Assembly (NCBI GenBank): GCA_937128785.1
Contig: CAKZMS010000757.1
Coordinates: forward strand, 1 to 14,964
Source of the DNA: an uncultured Opitutaceae bacterium
GTDB taxonomy: Bacteria > Verrucomicrobiota > Verrucomicrobiia > Opitutales > Opitutaceae
Reading direction: 5' to 3'
Length of the DNA: 14,964 nt
A model generated the notes under the pieces. That model saw nothing but the letters and a program-made list of their open reading frames with translations, made no database searches and was not told where the DNA came from. Shown here in pieces: positions 1-6,794 of the stretch; position 1 is the stretch's first letter, and every line of letters starts with the position of its first letter. The position numbers and the translations under genes are program-made.

Positions 1-1416
1 GATGGTGCCCATGCCCATGTCCTTGTCGTATTTGCGAGCGAAGGTGATGATGAGCGGGAAATACGCCATCCGCGGCGTGATGATGTTGGTGACACTGTCG
101 CCCACCCGGTAGGCCGCTTGCACCAGTTCGGGCGAGAAACCCAGCAGCATGAACATGGGTACGAAGATGGGGGCGATCAGCGCCCACTTGGCCGAAGCGC
201 TACCCACCACCATGTTGATGATGGCGGCCAGAATCACCAAACCGATCATCATGGGGATGGGCCACTGATCGAGGCCGATGGCCTGCAGGGCGCCGGCTCC
301 TTTGACCGCGAAAATCAGGCCGAGGTTGGTCCAGTTGAAGAACGCAATGAACTGGGACGCGAAGAAGGCCAGCACCAGATAGGCGCCAAGGGTGCCCATG
401 GCATCGTTCATTGCCCCGACGATGTCCTTGTCCGACTTGATCGTCTTCGCCCCGATTCCGTAGGCGAACCCGCTGCCGAATCCCAAAACGAAAAGAAAAG
501 GCACCAGGTAACTGAAGGGCAGAGCGCGCATCACGTCGTCCGGGTAAGCCGGATTGCGGAGGAAGCCATCCGCCGGCATGACCCCCCATACGATGATCAC
601 CGCGGAAATGATAAAAAATACCGCGGTGTAGATCAGTCCGCGTTTTTCTTCGGCGCCCAGCGGAGTCAAGGGTTCGGGCTCCACGTTACCGCCGTAATTG
701 CCCAGCCGTGGTTCCACCACTCGATGGGTCACCCACGTGCCCACGAACGTGACGATGAAGGTGGAGATGAAAATGAAGTAGTAGTTCGCGAGACCGGTGA
801 CGGAGTAGTCGGGATCGATCAGATTGGCCGCCTCGGTGGTCAGTCCCGCGAGAATGACGTCGATGGCGCTGATGAGCAGATTGGCCGAGAAACCTCCGGA
901 AACGCCGGCGAAGCCCGCCGCCAGCCCGGCCAGGGGATGCCGGCCCACCGCATGAAAAATGGTGGCCGCCAGCGGAATCAACAGCACGTAGCCGACATCC
1001 GCGCCGAGATTCGACATGACGCCGGCGAAGACGACGATCGGGGTCACCCAACTGCGGGGAGTCGATAGCACCAGCGCCCGGACCGCCGCGCCGATCAGCC
1101 CCGTGCGTTCCGCCACCGCGATGCCCAGTAGGCAGACGATCACGACGCCGAGCGGGTGGAAGTTCACAAAGACGTGCACCATCTCCTGCACGATTTTCTG
1201 GAAGCCGGCCAGGTTCAGCAGGCTGACCGCCGCGATGGTTTCCCCGGTGGCAGGGTGCTCGACGGCCAGTCCGACGGCTTGAGCGAGTCCGGAAGCCAGC
1301 AGGACCGCGCCGGCGAGGATGGCAAAGAGGGTCGCGGGTTCGGGCAGGGCGTTACCCGCGCGCTCAACGATGCTCAGAGTCCGGGCCAGCAGGCGGGGTG
1401 GTTGCGAATCGGGCAT
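1..1416 (-). CDS. AbgT-family transporter, C-terminus beyond window
   Basis: Inner-membrane transporter of the AbgT family, which includes E. coli AbgT (p-aminobenzoyl-glutamate uptake) and Neisseria MtrF and YdaH (sulfonamide efflux). The reverse strand is open from an ATG at 1416 to base 1, giving 472 residues. The family is about 510 residues long, so roughly 35-40 are missing. Seen in sequence: many hydrophobic segments, GRHPLAGLAAGFAGVSGGFS at about 158-177, GSASAKW at 405-411 and YRVGDSVTNIITP at 436-448. N401, W411, R437 and D440 fall where I recall functional residues in YdaH and MtrF. There is no clear Shine-Dalgarno. A TTG 12 bases upstream is the only other in-frame option before a stop at 1465-1467. 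No abgA/abgB-type hydrolase genes lie inside the window, so neither substrate nor direction of transport can be assigned. Family call is very firm; substrate is unknown. Confidence 0.95.
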   Translation of the reverse strand, partial: MPDSQPPRLLARTLSIVERAGNALPEPATLFAILAGAVLLASGLAQAVGLAVEHPATGETIAAVSLLNLAGFQKIVQEMVHVFVNFHPLGVVIVCLLGIAVAERTGLIGAAVRALVLSTPRSWVTPIVVFAGVMSNLGADVGYVLLIPLAATIFHAVGRHPLAGLAAGFAGVSGGFSANLLISAIDVILAGLTTEAANLIDPDYSVTGLANYYFIFISTFIVTFVGTWVTHRVVEPRLGNYGGNVEPEPLTPLGAEEKRGLIYTAVFFIISAVIIVWGVMPADGFLRNPAYPDDVMRALPFSYLVPFLFVLGFGSGFAYGIGAKTIKSDKDIVGAMNDAMGTLGAYLVLAFFASQFIAFFNWTNLGLIFAVKGAGALQAIGLDQWPIPMMIGLVILAAIINMVVGSASAKWALIAPIFVPMFMLLGFSPELVQAAYRVGDSVTNIITPRMAYFPLIITFARKYDKDMGMGTI

Positions 1417-1841
1417 CCGACCAACCAAACGCCCGATCCCGGAAGGGCGAGAATTTCCCGCGGGCTAATCGTTTCTCAGAAGGTTGAAAGGGCGTGGGCG
1501 CTTTCGACGATGATCCAGGTCACGCAGGCCGTCACGACGATGGCGGCGGCGAATTTGGTCCACTTTTGACGCCGCAACCGCAGGTCGTGGTGGTCAACAT
1601 GGCGTCGGGCGGTGCAATCCGTGGCCGAGAAAAAGCTGACAAACTGGGGGTTGCGGATGGGGGTCGTGCCGTGTCGCGAATCGTCAATCACCCCGAGTTG
1701 AATCGGAGGTCGTCGAAATATGCGGCGGAGACTTCTCATAGCGTAGTTGAACCATGGATATTTTTGAGTCGTTTTCTCAAGGGGAAACTCGCAGTTTGCG
1801 CGGGTTTGACGCGTTTTTAGCGACCACCGTTATCAGTTCTC
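1417..1841. other. divergent intergenic region between AbgT and lysA
   Basis: This 425-bp gap must hold the outward promoters for the AbgT transporter (left) and lysA-panB (right). Apart from the doubtful small ORF at 1476-1739, I see one short inverted repeat, TTGAG at 1764-1768 and CTCAA at 1776-1780 with a T-rich 7-base loop. It has no T tract suggesting a terminator. A TTGACG hexamer at 1806-1811 could be a -35 box for lysA, but no good -10 follows. I see no lysine-riboswitch-like structure, though I could not fold the region. Confidence 0.5.
1476..1739 (-). CDS. possible small single-pass membrane protein (doubtful ORF)
   Basis: An 87-codon ORF ends 59 bases upstream of the AbgT start on the same strand. 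Its last 30 residues look like a real membrane protein end: a basic stretch (LRLRRQKWTK), a hydrophobic helix (FAAAIVVTACVTWIIV) and a short polar tail (ESAHALSTF). The first ~48 residues, rich in Arg, His and Asp, do not look protein-like. No Shine-Dalgarno precedes the ATG at 1739, so the real start may be an internal non-ATG codon nearer the helix. It could encode a small partner of the transporter or be chance. I do not recognise a family. An opposing ORF on the plus strand at 1494-1820 is less convincing. Confidence 0.33.
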   Translation of the reverse strand: MRSLRRIFRRPPIQLGVIDDSRHGTTPIRNPQFVSFFSATDCTARRHVDHHDLRLRRQKWTKFAAAIVVTACVTWIIVESAHALSTF

Positions 1842-3146
1842 ATGCACCATTTTTCATACCACGGCTCCAATCTACACTGCGAAGATGTAGATCTCACTGA
1901 AATCGCCGGGCTCTACGGCTCGCCGACCTACGTCTACAGCGCGGCAACGATCACCGACAACGTCACGCGATTGCAGGCCAGTCTGTCCGGACTGGATCTG
2001 AAGATCTGCTACGCCATGAAGGCCAATTCCTCGCTGGCCCTCCTGCGGCTGTTTTCCCAGCTCGGCACGGGTTTTGACTTGGTGAGCGGTGGCGAGATTC
2101 GCCGGGTGTTGGCTGCCGGAGCGGACGTGAAGTCGAGTGTCTTCGCCGGCGTGGGGAAGTCTGAGGCCGAGATCGAGCTCGCTTTGCAGAACGAGGTCTT
2201 CGCCTTTCACGTGGAAAGTGAACCCGAGCTCATTCGGATCAACCACGTGGCCGGTCGACTTGGCGTGGTCGCTCCCATCGCCATTCGGATCAATCCGGAC
2301 GTCGATGCCAAGACGCACGCCAAGATCACCACCGGCAAGAGTGACAACAAGTTTGGCATCCCCATGAGTGTTGCCGCCGCTGGGTATGAAGCCGCCGCGA
2401 AGTTGCCCAACATCCGGGTGGCGGGCGTGCAGATGCACATCGGTTCGCAGCTCACCTCGATCGGCCCGTTCCGCGAGGCGGTAGAGAAGGTGGTGCCGTT
2501 CGTGGCCGAACTGCAGAAAGCCCACGATTTGGACTACTTCTCCATTGGGGGTGGTATCGGCATCATTTACGAAGATGCCTTGGCCAGCGGATCACAGGAT
2601 TGGTGGGACGGCTTCTCCGACGAAGATCGGCCGCTGACCCCCGAATCCTACGGTGCCGTGCTGCAACCGCTTCTCGCGCCGCTTGGGATCAAGGTATTGC
2701 TGGAGCCGGGACGCTTCCTCGTCGGCAACGCCGGGGTGATGCTGTCTCGAATCGAATACCTCAAGCGGGGGGCCAGTAAGAATTTCCTCGTGGTCGATGC
2801 GGCGATGAACGACCTCGCCCGTCCGTCGATGTATGACAGCTATCACGAGATTGTGCCGGTGGAGCGAGACACGTCGCGTGCGGCCATCGTGACCGATGTG
2901 GTGGGGCCGATCTGCGAGACGGGTGACTGCTTCGCCAAGAGCCGGGAAATTCAATCGGTGGGGGAGGGCGAACTCGTTGCCTTCATGTCCGCCGGGGCCT
3001 ACGGCTTTACCATGGCCAGCAATTACAACACGCGCGGTCGCGCCGCCGAAGTGCTGGTCAAAGGCAGTGCCTTCGAGTTGGTTCACCAGCGCGAGACCTT
3101 CGAGCAACAAATCGCCGGAGAATCGATCCCCGCGTTTCTCGCCTGA
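1842..3146 (+). CDS. lysA: diaminopimelate decarboxylase
   Basis: LysA catalyses the PLP-dependent decarboxylation of meso-2,6-diaminopimelate to L-lysine, the last step of lysine synthesis, in the cytoplasm. The 434-residue length is normal (about 415-435). The N-terminal alanine-racemase-like barrel carries the PLP lysine K60 in YAMKAN, HIGSQ at 199-203 and the glycine loop SIGGGIGI at 235-242. EPGR at 288-291 binds the cofactor phosphate. The C-terminal barrel supplies C358 in the CETGD motif (usually CESGD) and Y387 in SAGAYGFTMASNYN, which complete the active site at the dimer interface. The order of motifs and the CETGD element favour LysA over the related ornithine/arginine or carboxynorspermidine decarboxylases. 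The ATG has no Shine-Dalgarno; the next in-frame ATG (M59) lies inside the conserved barrel, so this start is forced. panB follows after 13 bases. Confidence 0.95.
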   Translation: MHHFSYHGSNLHCEDVDLTEIAGLYGSPTYVYSAATITDNVTRLQASLSGLDLKICYAMKANSSLALLRLFSQLGTGFDLVSGGEIRRVLAAGADVKSSVFAGVGKSEAEIELALQNEVFAFHVESEPELIRINHVAGRLGVVAPIAIRINPDVDAKTHAKITTGKSDNKFGIPMSVAAAGYEAAAKLPNIRVAGVQMHIGSQLTSIGPFREAVEKVVPFVAELQKAHDLDYFSIGGGIGIIYEDALASGSQDWWDGFSDEDRPLTPESYGAVLQPLLAPLGIKVLLEPGRFLVGNAGVMLSRIEYLKRGASKNFLVVDAAMNDLARPSMYDSYHEIVPVERDTSRAAIVTDVVGPICETGDCFAKSREIQSVGEGELVAFMSAGAYGFTMASNYNTRGRAAEVLVKGSAFELVHQRETFEQQIAGESIPAFLA

Positions 3147-3159
3147 ACCGACCGATGCA

Positions 3160-3957
3160 ATGACCGCGCCCCGCGCAAAAATCACGCCTCACACCATCCG
3201 CCAGCGGAAGGGTGGCGATCCCATCGTGGCCATCACCGCCTACGATGCGATTATGGCGCACTACGCGGATGCCGCGGGAGTGGATATTATTCTGGTGGGT
3301 GATTCGGTCGGAAATACGGCGCTGGGTCTCGAAAGCACCGTGCCGGTGACGCTGGATGTGATCGTGCATCATACTGCGGCTGTGGTTCGCACGAAACCGC
3401 GTGCTCTCGTGGTAGCCGATGTGCCCTTCGCGGAGGCACACTACGACTTTGATCAGGTGCTGCGCTCCTGCCAGAGACTGCTGCAGGAGGCCGGAGCGGA
3501 TGCCGTTAAAATTGAAGGCGGCGAATCCTTGGCGCCCACCATTGCCCGGTTGGTGGAAGCGGGTGTGCCCGTTTGGGGGCATACCGGTCTGAAACCTCAG
3601 CAGGTGAAGCAACTCGGCCGCTACAAAAAATACGGGTTGAACGCCAAGGAGACCGATCAATTGGTCGTCGACGCTCACGCTTTGGCCGACGCGGGTTGTT
3701 TTTCCCTGCTGCTTGAAATGGTGAAGCCGGAGGCGACCCGTGCGGTGGTCGATGCCGTCGATATCCCGGTGGTGGGGATCGGTGCGGGCGCGGACTGCGG
3801 CGGACAGATCTTGGTCTTCACCGATGTGCTGGGTCTCACCCCGGGTTATGTGCCGGGTTTCGCCCAGAAATTTGCCGACGCCGGAAAGCTTTTCGCAAGA
3901 GGGCTCGAAGAATATGCACAAGCCGTTCGAAGCCGGGAGTTTCCGAAGTCAGATTAG
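3160..3957 (+). CDS. panB: 3-methyl-2-oxobutanoate hydroxymethyltransferase
   Basis: PanB (ketopantoate hydroxymethyltransferase) transfers a hydroxymethyl group from 5,10-methylene-tetrahydrofolate to alpha-ketoisovalerate, giving ketopantoate, the first committed step toward pantothenate and CoA. The product is 265 residues, against 264 in E. coli. Metal and substrate ligands are present: TAYD at 26-29, VGDS with D48, D87 in VADVPF, K117 and E119 in VKIEGG, and the catalytic glutamate E186 in LLLEM, followed by VVGIGAG. One motif varies: GHTGLKPQ where GHIGLTPQ is usual. The frame is open upstream inside lysA, but the ATG at 3160 gives the standard N-terminus. An earlier ATG at 3155 runs into a stop after two codons. 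The 13-bp gap after lysA implies a shared transcript. No other pan gene is in the window. Confidence 0.96.
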   Translation: MTAPRAKITPHTIRQRKGGDPIVAITAYDAIMAHYADAAGVDIILVGDSVGNTALGLESTVPVTLDVIVHHTAAVVRTKPRALVVADVPFAEAHYDFDQVLRSCQRLLQEAGADAVKIEGGESLAPTIARLVEAGVPVWGHTGLKPQQVKQLGRYKKYGLNAKETDQLVVDAHALADAGCFSLLLEMVKPEATRAVVDAVDIPVVGIGAGADCGGQILVFTDVLGLTPGYVPGFAQKFADAGKLFARGLEEYAQAVRSREFPKSD

Positions 3958-3978
3958 GATATTTCGATTTTGAGATTA

Positions 3979-4027
3979 ACCCCTTCGATTGGGGGTAAAT
4001 ACGTAGAGTTTTAGGGTGGAGGCCCTA
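3979..4027 (+). promoter_or_regulatory. two short inverted repeats in the leader of the sensor kinase gene
   Basis: The 112-bp gap between panB and the kinase holds ACCCC (3979-3983) facing GGGGT (3992-3996) across an 8-base spacer, and TAGGG (4012-4016) facing CCCTA (4023-4027) across 6 bases. Between them is the perfect palindrome TACGTA at 4000-4005. No run of T follows either stem, so a classical intrinsic terminator for panB is unlikely. An operator or a structured leader for the kinase is possible. This is pattern only; the stems are short enough to arise by chance. Confidence 0.35.
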
Positions 4028-4069
4028 GGTGCTTGTGCGGATGATAGTTCCCCTCCCTCGACTCAGTTC

Positions 4070-5728
4070 ATGTTCCTGCTCCGTCTCACCGCCTCCATTT
4101 TGATGCTCGCCGCTGCGCTTCCGCTCTCGGCGAACGAGATGGAAAACCGGCTCGAACTCACGCAGGAAGAGTGCGACTGGATCATGAGTAACCCGGTGAT
4201 TCGCGTGGGTATGGATGAAGGCTATCCTCCGGCAAACTTCTGGGACGAGTTCGGGGTGGTGCGTGGTATCGACGCCGATTTTCTGGCGGCCATCTCGGAA
4301 CTCACCGGATTGCAGTTTGAGTTTGTGCGCATGGATTCCTGGCCCGAAACGGTCGAGGCAGTCCGGAACCGGGAAATCGACATGGTCACCTGTCTGACCC
4401 TCTCTGAGGCTCGGGAGGAGTATTTGGCGTTTACCGAAGTCTATTATGATTTCCCCATCGCGATCATCACCCGATCCGACGAGGACTTTCTGTCGACGCC
4501 CAGCGCGGTGCGCGGTCAACAAGTTGCGGTGCCGGAGGGATTCGTGACCCACGAGGTCATGGAGTCCATCGGTTGGGAGGTCGAAGTCATGCGGGTTCCC
4601 ACCATCACGGATGCCTATCTGGCGGTGTCTACCGGACAGTGTTATGCAACCGTGGCGAACTTGGGTAATGCCAGCTACCTTATCCCGCGTCTGGGTATCA
4701 CCAACCTGAAGATCTCCGGAGTGATGCCGGAGTTCACGCGATCACGGTTTGCGGTGCGCAAGGACTGGGCGATTCTCGCGGGCATCATCGACAAATATTT
4801 TGCCTCTCTGTCGGAAGTGGAACGCTCCGCTGTGGTTGAAAGGTGGGTTCGACTCGATGTCGCCCAGCCGTTTAATTGGGGCTTGGCGCTGCGGGTATTT
4901 GCCGGGGTTGCATTGTTTGGCGGCGGAATTTTTCTGGCGGTCCTTTGGCGCAATCGCCAACTCCGGCAACAATTGGCCGAACGGGAGCGCTATCAATCGG
5001 CACTGGAGGAGGCGCACGAACGCGTGAGCCGATTGAATGAAGAGAAATCTGATCTGCTGCATATGGTGGCTCACGACATGCGTGGGCCACTGATGACCTT
5101 CCAAACCGGAGTGGGCTTGATGCAGCACCGGTTGAACAAGGCCGAAGATTCGGAAACGGGTGTCGTGCTCTCGCGGATGGATCGGCAAACCGAGGCGATG
5201 CAGACTCTGGTCGACGGACTGTTGGATGTAGAGGCCATCGAAAACGGCAGCCGCCGTCTCACCAAGCAGTCGATTGATTTCAGAGCGCTGGTGGAGCAGG
5301 TTATCGAAGGCTCTCAGGAGCAGGCTCAGCGCAAGGAGATTCAAGTCGAGTGGTCCGCCCCGGTGGGTAAGATGAAAATTGTCGGTGATATGGTGGCGGT
5401 GCGCCAAATCTTGGAGAACCTCGTGAGCAATGCGCTGAAGTATTCGCCCATCGGCGGTCGCATCGCGCTTCGTTTGGTTGAAACCAACGGGTCCCTCCAG
5501 TTCGAGATTCAGGACAATGGCCCCGGAATCAGTCCGGAAGAGTTTTCCCAGCTGTTCGTGAAATTCAGTCGCCTCAGTGCCCGGCCGACGGACGGTGAAA
5601 GTTCGCACGGTCTGGGACTCTATATCGTGAAGGCTTTGGTCAAATCGATGGACGGCAAGGTTTGGTGTGAGAGTCAGCTCGGCAAGGGTTCGACCTTCCT
5701 GGTTACGTTGCCGCGCGACGAGTCCTGA
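4070..5728 (+). CDS. sensor histidine kinase with periplasmic solute-binding domain
   Basis: A 552-residue membrane sensor kinase. Residues 1-21 form a signal peptide (MFLLRLTASILMLAAALPLS). About 30-262 are a bacterial extracellular solute-binding fold (SBP_bac_3, as in BvgS/EvgS sensors), with IRVGMDEGYPPANFW, an ID.VTCLT strand and EYLAFTEVYYDFP. A transmembrane helix spans about 271-292 and a coiled-coil linker about 293-330. The dimerisation domain has phosphoacceptor H335 in VAHDMRGPL. The ATPase domain shows an N box (N450 to N454, ENLVSNALKYSP), a G1 box (DNGPGI, 482-487) and a G2 box (GLGL, 514-517). There is no HAMP, PAS or receiver domain. An upstream in-frame ATG at 4016 would bury the signal peptide behind 18 extra residues, so 4070 is preferred. 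No response regulator is adjacent, and the ligand (amino acid or small acid in relatives) is unknown. Confidence 0.9.
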   Translation: MFLLRLTASILMLAAALPLSANEMENRLELTQEECDWIMSNPVIRVGMDEGYPPANFWDEFGVVRGIDADFLAAISELTGLQFEFVRMDSWPETVEAVRNREIDMVTCLTLSEAREEYLAFTEVYYDFPIAIITRSDEDFLSTPSAVRGQQVAVPEGFVTHEVMESIGWEVEVMRVPTITDAYLAVSTGQCYATVANLGNASYLIPRLGITNLKISGVMPEFTRSRFAVRKDWAILAGIIDKYFASLSEVERSAVVERWVRLDVAQPFNWGLALRVFAGVALFGGGIFLAVLWRNRQLRQQLAERERYQSALEEAHERVSRLNEEKSDLLHMVAHDMRGPLMTFQTGVGLMQHRLNKAEDSETGVVLSRMDRQTEAMQTLVDGLLDVEAIENGSRRLTKQSIDFRALVEQVIEGSQEQAQRKEIQVEWSAPVGKMKIVGDMVAVRQILENLVSNALKYSPIGGRIALRLVETNGSLQFEIQDNGPGISPEEFSQLFVKFSRLSARPTDGESSHGLGLYIVKALVKSMDGKVWCESQLGKGSTFLVTLPRDES

Positions 5729-5775
5729 CACGATTTGTCCTTGCGCCCTCGGGATCGGAGTGGGCTCACTGGGTC

Positions 5776-6774
5776 ATGAATTTTGCGGTTATCGGTGCGG
5801 GCGCCTGGGGCACGGCCATGGCGGTCCACTTATCCAAACTGGGGCACACCGTGACCCTGGTGCCGCGCCGCTTCGAGCAGGCTCTGCAGCTTTCGTCCGC
5901 TCGAGAGAATCCTGACTACCTGCCCGGAATTACCCTGCCCCCCAGTATGCAGATTGGGCACGAGCTTGTTCCGGTGATGATGGAAGCGGAAGTGGTGTTG
6001 TTGGCTTGTCCGGCCCAGGCCCTGCGTGAAACCGCCTCACGGCTGAAGGATTCGTTGGCGCTGGCCACGGAATTGAAGCTCGTGATCAGTTTAGCCAAAG
6101 GATTGGAGCTCGGTACCCACGATCGACCTTCGCAGGTCATCCACTCGGTGCTGCCGGATACTCCGGTAGGATGTCTGACCGGCCCCACCAACGCGGGCGA
6201 AGTGGGGCAGGGTCTGCCCGCCGCCATGGTGTTGGCGGCTAAAGGTGAAGATGAATTATTGGCACGGGTGCAGAGCCAGATCAGTGGACCGTCGCTCCGG
6301 GTTTACACCAGCTCGGATCTGATCGGGGCCGAGGTCGGCGGCTGCCTCAAAAATATCTACGCGATCGGTGCGGGCATTTGTGACGGTCTCAAACTCGGCG
6401 ATAACACCAAGGCGGCGATGCTCACCCGGGCCCTGGCTGAGATGGTGAGAGTGGGCGCGGGTCTCGGGGCGCAGGCGGAGACGTTTTACGGTTTGAGCGG
6501 ATTTGGTGACCTGGTCGCGACCTGCCATGGCGGGTGGAGTCGCAATCGCCAGTTTGGCGAAAAGCTCGGGCAGGGTGCTTCCATCGATGAGCTCATGTCC
6601 GGCCGTATCACCGTGGTCGAGGGCTACAAGACCACGGAGTCCTTCCACGAATTGTGCCGCGATAGGAAGATCGAGGCACCGATCATGAACGAGATCTACC
6701 AAACGCTATTTGCGGACAAGTCCCCCGCACTCGCTTTGCAGGATCTGATGCTCCGCGAATTGAAGCGCGAATAA
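5776..6774 (+). CDS. gpsA: glycerol-3-phosphate dehydrogenase [NAD(P)+]
   Basis: GpsA reduces dihydroxyacetone phosphate to sn-glycerol 3-phosphate, the backbone of membrane phospholipids, in the cytoplasm. The 332 residues match the family. Seen: the Rossmann dinucleotide motif GAGAWGTA at 7-14; K108 in the SLAKGLE segment; the catalytic K192 in LKNIYAIGAGICDGL; SGFGDLVATC with D245; and SRNRQFG at 255-261, which contacts the phosphate. Two motifs differ from the usual forms: ACPAQ where relatives typically have VPS, and GPTNAGEV at 136-143 where GPS/TFAxE is usual. The gene starts 47 bp after the kinase on the same strand and may be co-transcribed with it. A GGAG about 15 bases upstream is too far to be a convincing ribosome site. 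It ends 20 bp from the convergent symporter gene. Confidence 0.95.
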   Translation: MNFAVIGAGAWGTAMAVHLSKLGHTVTLVPRRFEQALQLSSARENPDYLPGITLPPSMQIGHELVPVMMEAEVVLLACPAQALRETASRLKDSLALATELKLVISLAKGLELGTHDRPSQVIHSVLPDTPVGCLTGPTNAGEVGQGLPAAMVLAAKGEDELLARVQSQISGPSLRVYTSSDLIGAEVGGCLKNIYAIGAGICDGLKLGDNTKAAMLTRALAEMVRVGAGLGAQAETFYGLSGFGDLVATCHGGWSRNRQFGEKLGQGASIDELMSGRITVVEGYKTTESFHELCRDRKIEAPIMNEIYQTLFADKSPALALQDLMLRELKRE

Positions 6775-6794
6775 GTGCCTCTCGAATCCTCGGT

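Noticed and set aside
118..1068. Plus-strand ORF of 316 codons at the left end
   Set aside because: Antisense to the unmistakable AbgT gene. The product is rich in His, Gly, Arg and Asp with no domain, as expected of a GC-rich shadow frame.
1494..1820. Plus-strand ORF of 108 codons before lysA
   Set aside because: GTG start, no ribosome site, low-complexity Asp/Gly/His start and no domain. It also opposes the slightly better small membrane ORF.
1806..1834. TTGACG (1806-1811) as -35 of a lysA promoter
   Set aside because: The hexamer 17 bp downstream (GTTATC) is a poor -10. It would also place transcription almost at the ATG, so the support is too thin to annotate.
3058..3921. Minus-strand ORF of 287 codons opposite panB
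   Set aside because: Antisense to a fully conserved PanB. The composition (many His, Arg, Gln) is typical of a shadow frame.
4742..5731. Minus-strand ORF of 329 codons opposite the histidine kinase
   Set aside because: Antisense to conserved kinase boxes. No recognisable motif, membrane segment or start signal.
6775..6794. Bidirectional terminator between gpsA and the SSS symporter
   Set aside because: Only 20 bp separate the stops and I see no stem with a T tract on either strand.
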